Virus record (IMG/VR): IMGVR_UViG_3300002180_000042
Location: 1-27,274 of that record
Length of the DNA: 27,274 nucleotides
Strand: one strand, 5' to 3'
Origin: a virus
Each line of letters starts with the position of its first letter. Position 1 is the first letter of the stretch. Both the position numbers and the translations under genes were made by a program. The notes below the pieces were generated by a model. It did not search any database. It had not been told where the DNA came from and saw nothing but the letters and a program-made list of their open reading frames with translations. This document shows, piece by piece, positions 17,842-24,224 of this stretch.

Positions 17842-18208
17842 GCTCTATTATTGTGATAGTGTTTGAAAGCGGCTTGCCGTCGGTTGTCACGTCAAGATGC
17901 TTGCTGTCCGTCCATCCCGGTTCACCCGGTCGTTCGCGCCCTGGACCGTAACGTAGCCAGTTGAACGGTGCTTCAGCGAACACCTTATTTTCAGCCGCAA
18001 CGCGGGCTTGAGCACGAGCTTGCCGAACCTCAATGCAAAACGTGCGAAACGGCTCCTCTGCCCGCTTCTCCCCTCGGTTCATCCAGCGCCGAAAAGTTCC
18101 TGGATCGATTCCGACGGCCTGCGCCGCTACATAGTCAAATGCACCACCACGAATGTACTGGATGATGAGTTTATGCACTTCCGGCGTCAGTTTCGTTCGG
18201 CGTCCCAT
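17822..18208 (-). CDS. terS: Terminase small subunit (helix-turn-helix)
   Basis: 128 residues. It recognises phage DNA and directs the large subunit. The N-terminus has the expected helix-turn-helix: KLTPEVHKLIIQYIRGGAF, then YVAAQAVGIDPGTFRRWMNR, followed by a helical region with EVRQARAQARVAAENKV and a basic, Gly-rich tail. The TAGGAG site is 4-5 bases before ATG. It begins 7 bases after the ParB/Srx gene and overlaps the large subunit by 20 bases, so the modification cassette, terminases and head genes seem to be one transcription unit. Family membership follows the helix-turn-helix pattern and position. Confidence 0.85.
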   Translation of the reverse strand: MGRRTKLTPEVHKLIIQYIRGGAFDYVAAQAVGIDPGTFRRWMNRGEKRAEEPFRTFCIEVRQARAQARVAAENKVFAEAPFNWLRYGPGRERPGEPGWTDSKHLDVTTDGKPLSNTITIIEHGTASD

Positions 18209-18214
18209 TTGCTC

Positions 18215-18778
18215 CTACTTTGCACCCTGGCTATCCTCATACTTCTTCTTCAACAAAATCTGCTTCCTAGTTACCCAGGCCCTCTTATATTTGGTGTCCT
18301 TGAACAGTTTAGAGAAGCCGGTGATGTGCTTGAGCCTCAATATCTCCTCCGCCTCCATCCCCAACTCATTGCAAATATCAGCGTCACTCCATCCATTATC
18401 AAGCATTTGGAAAACTAAATTTGACATGCCGTTAGTAGAATGCTTGCCCCTGGCCCGGTTATGCCGTATCGTCGATGCCATTCTATCATTGATGCTCTTG
18501 TCAATTACAACGATCGGGAGCAGGCCCCCGCAACTGTCAAGAATGTCCTGGTGGCTCTTCATCACATAATAACGGTGAAAGCCATCCACGATGATGTACT
18601 TGTCCAGGCCTGGATCATAGATGGTTACGATTGGCTGGGTATACCCATCATGCTTGATTGAAATGTACAGTAGGTGCAACTCAATTGAAGCGACGAGGTT
18701 AGGATTATAGTCATTGGGTTGAACCTTTTCCAGTGGAACCCATTGCACATCACTGATTGGCTGGTCCTCAAGGCTCAT
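18215..18778 (-). CDS. ParB/Srx-fold protein, IbrB-like
   Basis: 187 residues. The N-terminal ParB/sulfiredoxin fold is visible: VPLEKVQPNDYNPNL, the strand QPIVTIYDPGLDKYIIV and the signature VDGFHRY (64-70), counterpart of the GxxR/DGHHR motif of ParB-type nucleotide-binding proteins. The rest has helix-turn-helix-like WSDADICNELGMEAEEILRL followed by a basic tail. In E. coli the ParB-like IbrB and the PAPS-reductase-like IbrA occur as a pair that activates prophage eib genes; here the two genes overlap by 4 bases in the same order as their partner. Its biochemistry is not known to me beyond that family link, and CTP or ATP binding is an inference from the fold. Confidence 0.72.
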   Translation of the reverse strand: MSLEDQPISDVQWVPLEKVQPNDYNPNLVASIELHLLYISIKHDGYTQPIVTIYDPGLDKYIIVDGFHRYYVMKSHQDILDSCGGLLPIVVIDKSINDRMASTIRHNRARGKHSTNGMSNLVFQMLDNGWSDADICNELGMEAEEILRLKHITGFSKLFKDTKYKRAWVTRKQILLKKKYEDSQGAK

Positions 18779-19917
18779 TGTATGCCCTGCGATTCGAGCA
18801 TCTGGCGTATACTGCGCTTGCCTGCGCCGAACCTACCGGTCACGAGATGCCTACCATTGGCGGCTACGAAGGTGCTCTGCTTCGTACCATGATAGTCATT
18901 GGTCAATATCACCCCAACCTGCATCTTCATCAGTTTTTGATAGATCGTGTCAGCGTAGCGCCTCTCCTCTGATGAAAAGGACTTCGCCATTTTACGCCTA
19001 CGGTTCTCATCATAAATCAAATTCTCCAAGAGATAATCGCGATACTCCCGCCAACTCTTGAACATATGGGGCAGGGTTGAGGGAAGCAAGAAATCCTTTG
19101 CCATTTGCCCCGCCGTGTTGATGCCAGATATGCGCCTTGTCAATTTAGCCCAGGTATCACCCTCAACCTCTTGGAGATAAAAAAGTGTTTTCACGGCTGT
19201 CTCATGATGAACGTTTGATACCCTCATCTCTCTTATTGGTATGCCATACTGGTACATGTAATCGTAAAGTTTGCAGTAGGGCCAGCCATTGTCATATATG
19301 GCCTTCCACACGTCAGTGTAACTCCAATCATAGATGGGATAAAAGGTGTAATGCCCCCTCTTGACGTCCTCCTTGCTGCCCCACGTGATGTCTTTGTATG
19401 TGATATAGCTGGTCAATCCCATCCGCCGGGCGGGGCTCTCCTCGGCCCTCACACCTGCAAGTCTAGCGACACTGGCGTGGGGATAATGCACTTTGTTATA
19501 AGCCTCAAACATGGCGGCAAACCTGTCACATCCATACCTATTGACCTTGATGCTGTCTGGCTCCTTGTCCCTAATCCACTCCTGGCCCTTTTCCCAGCAG
19601 TGAAGCCACGGCTCAATGGTTGAGGTGGCATTGAAGAGTCTCATTGGTATCTGCAACCAAAGCGGCTCAACGCGCGGGTCACTCATTATCACCCGCATGT
19701 GGTCAATGACCGCTTGCCACTCCGCCTCTTGGTCAATGAACATTGTTTTTAACGGTAATCGGCCCTTTTCTTCTGCTACCTGTAAGGCCAGATTGAGAAT
19801 GATTGTACTGTCCTTGCCGCCCGAGGTATTGACGATGACATTGGGAAATTCATCGAACAGGTATCGTATTCGATCCAGCGCCGCGTCGAAGACATTTTGA
19901 GAAAGGTAAATTTTCAC
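18775..19917 (-). CDS. PAPS-reductase family (IbrA-like, DUF3440-type) PP-loop protein
   Basis: 380 residues. The N-type ATP-pyrophosphatase signature SGGKDS is at 32-37 (NTSGGKDSTIILNLAL), followed by TMFIDQEAEW, characteristic of the PAPS-reductase-like HUP fold. The C-terminal half (YPIYDWSYTDVWKAIYDNGW, YDYMYQYGIPIREMRVSN) is the region that marks the IbrA/DUF3440 subgroup, in contrast to true sulfate reductases. In E. coli IbrA with IbrB is a regulator of prophage genes; related PP-loop proteins (DndC) take part in DNA phosphorothioation. It overlaps both neighbours by 4 bases. The reaction is not established here; nucleotide-dependent activation, for example adenylation, is a reasonable assumption. 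Confidence 0.8.
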   Translation of the reverse strand: MKIYLSQNVFDAALDRIRYLFDEFPNVIVNTSGGKDSTIILNLALQVAEEKGRLPLKTMFIDQEAEWQAVIDHMRVIMSDPRVEPLWLQIPMRLFNATSTIEPWLHCWEKGQEWIRDKEPDSIKVNRYGCDRFAAMFEAYNKVHYPHASVARLAGVRAEESPARRMGLTSYITYKDITWGSKEDVKRGHYTFYPIYDWSYTDVWKAIYDNGWPYCKLYDYMYQYGIPIREMRVSNVHHETAVKTLFYLQEVEGDTWAKLTRRISGINTAGQMAKDFLLPSTLPHMFKSWREYRDYLLENLIYDENRRRKMAKSFSSEERRYADTIYQKLMKMQVGVILTNDYHGTKQSTFVAANGRHLVTGRFGAGKRSIRQMLESQGIQ

Positions 19918-20726
19918 TTTTCACCCGTGGCAATCAAAAAGTTTCCGTACTCTATGATCTCACCACCTAGTTCCTCTTCCCCGCCTGTAAAATGCGGAAT
20001 CTCCACACCCGTCTTGGTATAAGTCAAAGGATAATACCCGGGCTTGTAGAACATCAAAAGATACTTTCCGCCTGGCTCAAGCATTGTCTCAATCCGTGAT
20101 AGAGTTGAAGGGTGAATGTAACTCGCAGCGCCAAATAGGGCCACGATGGTATCATATATCCCATCAAAGAAGGTTTCAAAGTGTGTCTTTATGACGTCTT
20201 CAGTGTATCGTGGATGCTTGGCTTTCAGCAAGTCAAGCATACCCCCAGAAGGGTCAATGCCCGTATACTGTGCCGGGGAGATGTAGTCCAATAGCAGACC
20301 TGAACCGCACCCGATGTCAAGAACGCTACCAACGTCTTGGGGCAACAGCGCGAAAACGTCTCGATTCTCTCGCTCACTCAACTCATCACAAAAGAGACTG
20401 TCATACCTGTCCGCAATATCATCATAGGGGCTGCGGGCGTCAACGTGCGCCCTATTGATAAGAATAGTCTTGGGTATTGGCGCGCCCATCGTCCAGTATT
20501 TCATGCCATTGATATTGAATTTAGTATACCAGGTGCGCCCATATCTTTCCTTGTAGCCGTATCGCCTGATCAGGGTGACTATCTCATTGAATAACTCATC
20601 ATTGTACCACTCCCTTCGCAAGGTATACCAGTGGGGAGCGTGCGGCATAGTCTTGGCGAAAATCCATCGCTTGCTCAATAAGGTCTTGCAGATGTGATTA
20701 AAAACGTCAAGGCTGGGAATATTCAC
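19914..20726 (-). CDS. SAM methyltransferase with an N-terminal recognition-like domain
   Basis: 270 residues. The C-terminal half is a class I methyltransferase: VLDIGCGSGLLLDYI with motif I at 135-143, YTGIDPSGGMLDLLKAKHP, and DTIVALFGAASYIHPSTL. The first 95 residues form a separate small domain (WIFAKTMPHAPHWYTLRREW, YGRTWYTKFNINGMKYWTMG) rich in Trp, Tyr and basic residues, seen with phage methyltransferases by impression only. No DNA methyltransferase NPPY/DPPY motif is present, so the substrate may be a small molecule, protein or modified base. It shares 4-base overlaps with the ParB-like gene before it and with the PAPS-reductase-like gene after it. Confidence 0.78.
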   Translation of the reverse strand: MNIPSLDVFNHICKTLLSKRWIFAKTMPHAPHWYTLRREWYNDELFNEIVTLIRRYGYKERYGRTWYTKFNINGMKYWTMGAPIPKTILINRAHVDARSPYDDIADRYDSLFCDELSERENRDVFALLPQDVGSVLDIGCGSGLLLDYISPAQYTGIDPSGGMLDLLKAKHPRYTEDVIKTHFETFFDGIYDTIVALFGAASYIHPSTLSRIETMLEPGGKYLLMFYKPGYYPLTYTKTGVEIPHFTGGEEELGGEIIEYGNFLIATGEK

Positions 20727-21286
20727 AGTATATCCCGCTTATTCAAAAAGAAAATCTCCGCACAGTGGGGGCAGGTAACTTCAACCTGATCAACATCTGT
20801 ATCCTCAAATCGACCTTCAAGCCGTTGCCTCTCTCGCTCTATGTCATCATCTGTTACTATACCACCCGCGCTAGTAGGGTTAAGCGAGGGACTGAATGGA
20901 GAGTCGTCCTCAGCCAATCTCTCCAACAGCGCCTTAACCGCCTCGCTCTCAGTCTCTACCGTCTCAAGCAAGGCATCGAGGGCGTCCGATTCGGCTTCCG
21001 CGAGGGCGGCGATAGGATCGAGGGTTGCGAGTATCAGTCGCTCCTGCTCCTCTGTCCAATTGCCAATGAGAACAGGAACCGGCCCATCGTGATCAATCTC
21101 CCGGCGCAGGTGGCCGTCAATGAGCCTATTAGTGCCTTCGTTGAAAAGCAGCGCCCCCGCCCACCCCACCTGATCAACAACTGCCTCTACCGCCTCCTTC
21201 TGTGCCTTTGGATGGCGTCGCCAGTTCGCCGGGTTGGGCGTGAGGGTTTCGGGATCAATCCATTCTAGCCGTAGTTTATCACTCAT
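20723..21286 (-). CDS. ParB-like nuclease-domain protein with C-terminal Cys pair
   Basis: 187 residues. The N-terminal ParB fold is marked by WIDPETLTPNPANWRRHPKAQ and the signature IDGHLRRE (56-63), typical of phage ParB-like proteins that often stand beside DNA methyltransferases. The middle is a long acidic helical stretch (EQERLILATLDPIAALAEAE and so on), and the end carries a CPHC pair (172-175) in EVTCPHCAEIFFL, half of a zinc knuckle. It is the first gene of the cassette, preceded by a structured 120-base leader; its ribosome site is weak (GATAGG, 2 bases before ATG). It overlaps the methyltransferase gene by 4 bases. It is unlike the second ParB-like protein of the cassette in sequence. 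Confidence 0.78.
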   Translation of the reverse strand: MSDKLRLEWIDPETLTPNPANWRRHPKAQKEAVEAVVDQVGWAGALLFNEGTNRLIDGHLRREIDHDGPVPVLIGNWTEEQERLILATLDPIAALAEAESDALDALLETVETESEAVKALLERLAEDDSPFSPSLNPTSAGGIVTDDDIERERQRLEGRFEDTDVDQVEVTCPHCAEIFFLNKRDIL

Positions 21287-21408
21287 AACCTATCCCAAAC
21301 CGGGCGGCGGGAAAGGAGAGAGGAACCCACCGCCCGGCGTCTCGCAGCCGCTGGGGACTGGCTGCCTGGTATGCGCGGGTAAAGGAGGATGAAAGCCCGC
21401 GCTTACAA
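21287..21408. other. Structured leader: three consecutive stem-loops
   Basis: Three stems lie between the zinc-ribbon gene and the ParB-like gene: CCGGGCGGcGGG/CCCaCCGCCCGG (21300-21311 with 21326-21337), GCAGCC/GGCTGC (21345-21366) and GCGCGGG/CCCGCGC (21373-21379 with 21396-21402). On the plus strand two loops hold purine-rich AAAGGAGAGAGG and AAAGGAGG. No T-run follows on either strand. It precedes the cassette on the minus strand and may be an mRNA leader or a protein-binding RNA. Confidence 0.55.
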
Positions 21409-21669
21409 TCACGTTCCTGCACTCATGGCACGGGTGAATTCATCCAGGTTTTCGATGTAGAGACCGGCGTCACATTCCCGTACCCACGGGGCGAGCGACC
21501 TGCCACAGCGTGGGCAAATCCAGCCCCGCCGCCCAGGAGATGGCGGCGTGTACGTCACCAGTCCAGGGGGGCCAAGATAGTTGGGACACCCTGGCTGATG
21601 CTCCCCTGCCGTATTTATGTCACAATAGGGACAAGAAAAGCCAATGTTACTAGACGCCGCCGTCAACAT
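21409..21669 (-). CDS. Small double zinc-ribbon protein
   Basis: 86 residues. The first knuckle is FSCPYCDINTAGEHQPGCPNY (C13, C16, C28) and the second is WICPRCGRSLAPWVREC (C52, C55, C66), a pattern common in small phage zinc-ribbon proteins of unknown role. The end DAGLYIENLDEFTRAMSAGT repeats the first residues of the gp10-like protein (11 of 12 identical at DAGxYIENLDEF), directly after the last Cys, so this gene appears fused to a copied fragment. GGAGG lies 6 bases before the ATG. It follows the holin-like gene by 15 bases. Nucleic-acid binding is plausible but unproven. Confidence 0.65.
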   Translation of the reverse strand: MLTAASSNIGFSCPYCDINTAGEHQPGCPNYLGPPGLVTYTPPSPGRRGWICPRCGRSLAPWVRECDAGLYIENLDEFTRAMSAGT

Positions 21670-21684
21670 GAAAAACCTCCACGC

Positions 21685-21888
21685 CTATTTCGTGGCCTTC
21701 TCTGCGCTGTCCTCTTTGGCGATGGCATAAATCAACATAATCGCCACGGGCTGGATCGCCGCAATCAAAAACTCGACATCCGGCCCACCCCAGTAGTGCA
21801 ATACCACTGAGATGATGGTGTCGAGCACAAGGATGAGAAACTTGCGGGAATACAACAGTTTGAGAAGCGGCCCCACGATCGGATTCAT
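21685..21888 (-). CDS. Holin-like small membrane protein
   Basis: 67 residues with two hydrophobic segments (about 17-31, FLILVLDTIISVVLH, and 39-56, EFLIAAIQPVAIMLIYAI), a short Gly/Pro turn between them and a charged tail (KEDSAEKATK), the form of small phage holins that puncture the inner membrane for lysis. AGGAGG lies 5 bases before the ATG at 21888; the GTG just upstream is too close to the site. No endolysin gene is seen nearby, so the holin role rests on topology alone; other small phage membrane proteins share it. It is the first gene of the leftward transcript, about 60 bases after the promoter. Confidence 0.6.
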   Translation of the reverse strand: MNPIVGPLLKLLYSRKFLILVLDTIISVVLHYWGGPDVEFLIAAIQPVAIMLIYAIAKEDSAEKATK

Positions 21889-21955
21889 CACAGCCTCCTA
21901 AATTTAAGTTTACCACCGGTGGCTTGTGCCTGCCGGTAGTCATGCATCTTACACC

Positions 21956-21985
21956 AGTATACCACAGTTTAGGCCGAATTGTCAA
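21956..21985 (-). promoter_or_regulatory. Leftward promoter for the virion/packaging arm
   Basis: Minus-strand TTGACA (plus 21980-21985), 18 bases, then TATACT (plus 21956-21961). It leads into the holin-like gene at 21888. A perfect palindrome CCACCGGTGG at 21913-21922 lies in the leader and could bind a regulator. Confidence 0.75.
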
Positions 21986-22003
21986 GTGAAAAGAGAATAC
22001 CTC

Positions 22004-22032
22004 TTGACAACCTGCTAAAAGTGTGCTAAAAT
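22004..22032 (+). promoter_or_regulatory. Rightward promoter with extended -10
   Basis: TTGACA (22004-22009), 17 bases, TAAAAT (22027-22032) preceded by TGC. Back-to-back with the leftward promoter, 18 bases apart. Start of transcription is expected near 22039. Confidence 0.8.
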
Positions 22033-22039
22033 AGAGACA

Positions 22040-22180
22040 GATTAAAAATTCAATGGCTTTGGCAGGCCAAAACGAACATCCAGCGGAGACGCACCTTATC
22101 TCATGCCGTTGACCAGACCCTAATGGATGCTCGGGGAACTTGCCAACGGCCAACGGCAGGAGATAGCGTGCGTCTTTTTT
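22040..22180 (+). ncRNA. Candidate structured RNA of about 140 nt, promoter to terminator
   Basis: Between the promoter and a T6 tract the sequence folds into a long stem: GACGCAC (22088-22094) with GTGCGTC (22168-22174), TATCTC (22097-22102) with GAGATA (22160-22165), TGCCGTTG (22104-22111) with CAACGGCA (22151-22158), over a 39-base loop. A second CCAACGGC copy (22143-22150) can pair with the same strand, a possible switch. A TTTGG/CCAAA hairpin precedes it (22057-22070). It may be a phage small RNA, or an attenuator of the rightward operon. I know of no named family that matches. Confidence 0.55.
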
Positions 22181-22181
22181 C

Positions 22182-22589
22182 GTAGATAGGGATTGTCCGT
22201 TTGTGGGCAGTCCCATCACAAACGGCTACAACGTATCACCAATCGTGCGGGTGATACCACAACAGCAAGACAAGGCCGTAAGACCCAGGCTAGCCGCAAG
22301 GCGAAGAGGTTGGTGAGCACGAACGAGCAAGGGGACAACTACCAGGATGATCCGCTGCGTGAAAACGGGAAATCTCCAGGGCATCAACGGGCTGCACTGG
22401 CTGGAGGCCGTGAGGATACAATACCGTGAGTAACTGGATGAAGGCAAACGACCGACCGATTGCCATTTGCCATAGAGTCCACTCTAGCAATAGGGTGGAC
22501 TCTACTTCACTCTCTCCCTCTTGCCTAGCCAATCGGTAACGCCAATCTGAGAGTGAGTTTCTCATATCGGTGAAGAACAAGGAGCAACG
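22182..22589 (+). other. Hairpin-rich leader without a convincing gene
   Basis: About 400 bases before the PAPS-reductase-like gene with no ATG frame that looks protein-like except a doubtful 28-residue one. Perfect stems are CCGTTTGTG/CACAAACGG (22197-22205, 22217-22225), GTATCACC/GGTGATAC (22233-22240, 22250-22257), TAGAGTCCAC/GTGGACTCTA (22473-22482, 22495-22504), enclosed by ACCGATTG/CAATCGGT (22455-22462, 22530-22537), and CACTCTC/GAGAGTG. It is likely untranslated RNA or DNA with binding sites. Confidence 0.55.
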
Positions 22590-23351
22590 ATGAAAATCAT
22601 ATCATTAGGCTGGGGCGTGCAATCATTTGCGCTGGCTGCAATGTCAGCACTGGGAGTACTGCCAAGGGTTGACGCGGCGGTACATGCCGATACGGGTCAC
22701 GAACGCGCTGAGACTTATGCTTTTGCTGAGAGGTGGACGCCGTGGCTAGAGGGACACGGGATTCGCGTTGTGACAGTATGCACTCAGGACGGTTCTAATC
22801 AGGTGATGTGGGATGAAACTGGGCGCACGATGGTGCCGCTATTTACACTAGGGCTAAAAGGAAAGGGGATGCTGCGCCGCTCTTGTACTGACCGCTGGAA
22901 GATCAGTGAAGTGAAACGTTGGACTAGAACGCAAATACAAAAAGGGGAAGTCGCTCAAACCTGGCTCGGTATCACGTGGGATGAGGCGTACAGAATGAAG
23001 CCGTCTAATGTCAGTTACCAGCAACTTGTATATCCTCTTATTGAGATGTTCGGCAAGCCAATGTCTCGTACTGATGTAATATGCTGGCTCAAAGACAACG
23101 GCCTGGAAATACCCGTCAAATCATCTTGCGTATTCTGTCCATTCCACGACCGCGCAACCTGGCGCGAAATTCAATTGAGCGGTAATGGTGATTGGGAAAA
23201 GGCACTGGCAGTTGATCAGGCAATCAGGAATAAGCGCCCCGGCTATCTATGCTACCTGACAGCAGAGCGAAAGCCGCTTGACAAGTGCGACTTCCGTAGC
23301 CAAGAAGAACACGGACAATTGAACCTATGGCAGACAGAGGAGCAGCGATGA
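22590..23351 (+). CDS. PAPS-reductase-like / adenine nucleotide alpha-hydrolase fold protein
   Basis: 253 residues. The nucleotide loop is LGWGVQSFALAAM (about 6-18), a variant of the SGGxQS motif of phage PP-loop proteins. Family-typical elements follow: HADTGHERAETYAF, then GMLRRSCTDRWKISEVKRW (C99), LGITWDEAYRMKPSN, YPLIEMFGKPMSRTDVICWL, and KSSCVFCPFHDRATW with C180, C183 and H186, probably binding metal. True PAPS reductase lacks this end, so the reaction is unknown; such genes often stand near phage DNA methyltransferases. AAGGAGC is 6 bases before ATG, in a motif GGAGCAACGATGAAA resembling that of the next gene. The two overlap by 4 bases. Confidence 0.82.
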   Translation: MKIISLGWGVQSFALAAMSALGVLPRVDAAVHADTGHERAETYAFAERWTPWLEGHGIRVVTVCTQDGSNQVMWDETGRTMVPLFTLGLKGKGMLRRSCTDRWKISEVKRWTRTQIQKGEVAQTWLGITWDEAYRMKPSNVSYQQLVYPLIEMFGKPMSRTDVICWLKDNGLEIPVKSSCVFCPFHDRATWREIQLSGNGDWEKALAVDQAIRNKRPGYLCYLTAERKPLDKCDFRSQEEHGQLNLWQTEEQR

Positions 23352-24043
23352 AACTGGGAGACTACGAACTGGGACCAGGTAGCGAGCACGAGGGCATCTA
23401 CACGGGGGACGCGCGGGAGCTGGCGCAGGGGATACCGGATGAAAGCGTGGACTTGATTTTTACGGATCCCGTGTACCAAAACATAGATGACTACCGCTGG
23501 CTGGCAGAGACGGCGGCGAGGGTGCTGAAACCAGATTCGGCTTGCTTGGTCTTCTACGGTATCGGGTATGCACCCCAAACAATGCAGGCACTAATTGAGG
23601 GCGGCCTATCCTTTCGGTGGCAGATGGTGCATTACATGCCTGGGCAAAACCAGCGTGGGGCCTACAGAACTTTTAGCAACTGGAAGGCGATGCTGTGGAT
23701 GGAAAAGGGCACTAGGCATCCAGACCACCACATTAGAGACTTGATACTTGACCGCTCTGTACGGGTGCTGCCAAGTGGGGCTAATCACCGGTGGACAAAA
23801 AACGCTGACACCGTGGCCTATTATCTGACAGCGTTTTGCTTGCCAGGCGCAACTATCTTCGACCCCCTCACCGGCAGCGGCACAGTTCCCGCCGTCTGCA
23901 AGATGCTAAGTCGCCGCTACCTCGCATTTGAGATTGAGCCCGACGTAGCCGAACTGGCCCGCGATCGCGTTCGCCAAACTCAACCGCCGCTCCCGGGCTT
24001 GACGCTGGAAACACAAGGGGCGCTTAACCTAACAAAAACTTGA
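23348..24043 (+). CDS. DNA (adenine-N6 or cytosine-N4) methyltransferase, beta class
   Basis: 231 residues. Motif IV is TDPVYQ at 39-44, a variant of DPPY (Pro to Val), with VDLIF before it; motif I is FDPLTGSGT at 171-179 near the C-terminus, so the order is IV before I, i.e. beta class (PF01555-like). A target-recognition region of about 90 residues lies between. EIEPDVAELARDRV is the strand-helix after motif I. The DPVY substitution might reduce activity or be tolerated. The ATG at 23348 overlaps the upstream stop (ATGA) with GAGG 7 bases before. Upstream in-frame codons are in the previous gene. It may protect phage DNA from host restriction. Confidence 0.85.
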   Translation: MKLGDYELGPGSEHEGIYTGDARELAQGIPDESVDLIFTDPVYQNIDDYRWLAETAARVLKPDSACLVFYGIGYAPQTMQALIEGGLSFRWQMVHYMPGQNQRGAYRTFSNWKAMLWMEKGTRHPDHHIRDLILDRSVRVLPSGANHRWTKNADTVAYYLTAFCLPGATIFDPLTGSGTVPAVCKMLSRRYLAFEIEPDVAELARDRVRQTQPPLPGLTLETQGALNLTKT

Positions 24044-24068
24044 CAACCGTCACCAAATATGATACAAT
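24040..24068 (+). promoter_or_regulatory. Rightward promoter, extended -10
   Basis: TTGACA (24040-24045), 17 bases, TACAAT (24063-24068) with TGA before it. It overlaps the methyltransferase stop codon. Confidence 0.82.
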
Positions 24069-24074
24069 ACAAAA

Positions 24075-24204
24075 GCCGCACCAGTCGCAGAACCGGCGCG
24101 GCAACGCCACCGCTGAGGAGAGGCCAGCGATAGCATCATCAAGGATTGTAGCACGAACGGCGAAAGATGACAAGCGGCCTACTCGGTGGATTGAGTAGGC
24201 TTTT
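24075..24204 (+). ncRNA. Candidate 130-nt leader RNA, promoter to terminator
   Basis: From the promoter start to the terminator. It contains a GCCGC/GCGGC stem (24075-24079, 24098-24102) and CGCTG/CAGCG (24111-24115, 24125-24129) with AGGAGAGGC in the loop. It may be an independent small RNA or an attenuated leader for the next genes. Weaker case than 22040-22180. Confidence 0.4.
24177..24204 (+). terminator. Rho-independent terminator ahead of the coiled-coil gene
   Basis: GCCTACTC (24177-24184), 8-base loop, GAGTAGGC (24193-24200), TTTT. The next gene starts 21 bases later at 24225, so it works as an attenuator unless read through. Confidence 0.75.
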
Positions 24205-24224
24205 GACGTTTAAGGAGGATTGAC

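Noticed and set aside
22193-22429. 78-codon plus-strand frame in the leader
   Set aside because: Start is TTG, no ribosome site, low-complexity basic product, and it covers perfect hairpins.
22346-22435. 28-codon frame MIRCVKTGNLQGINGLHWLE in the leader
   Set aside because: Peptide-like but short, with a ribosome site too far away; no homolog known to me, so not called.
22226-22580. Minus-strand frames against the rightward leader
   Set aside because: Cys/Ser/Leu-rich shadow of structured DNA, no ribosome site and opposite to neighbouring transcription.
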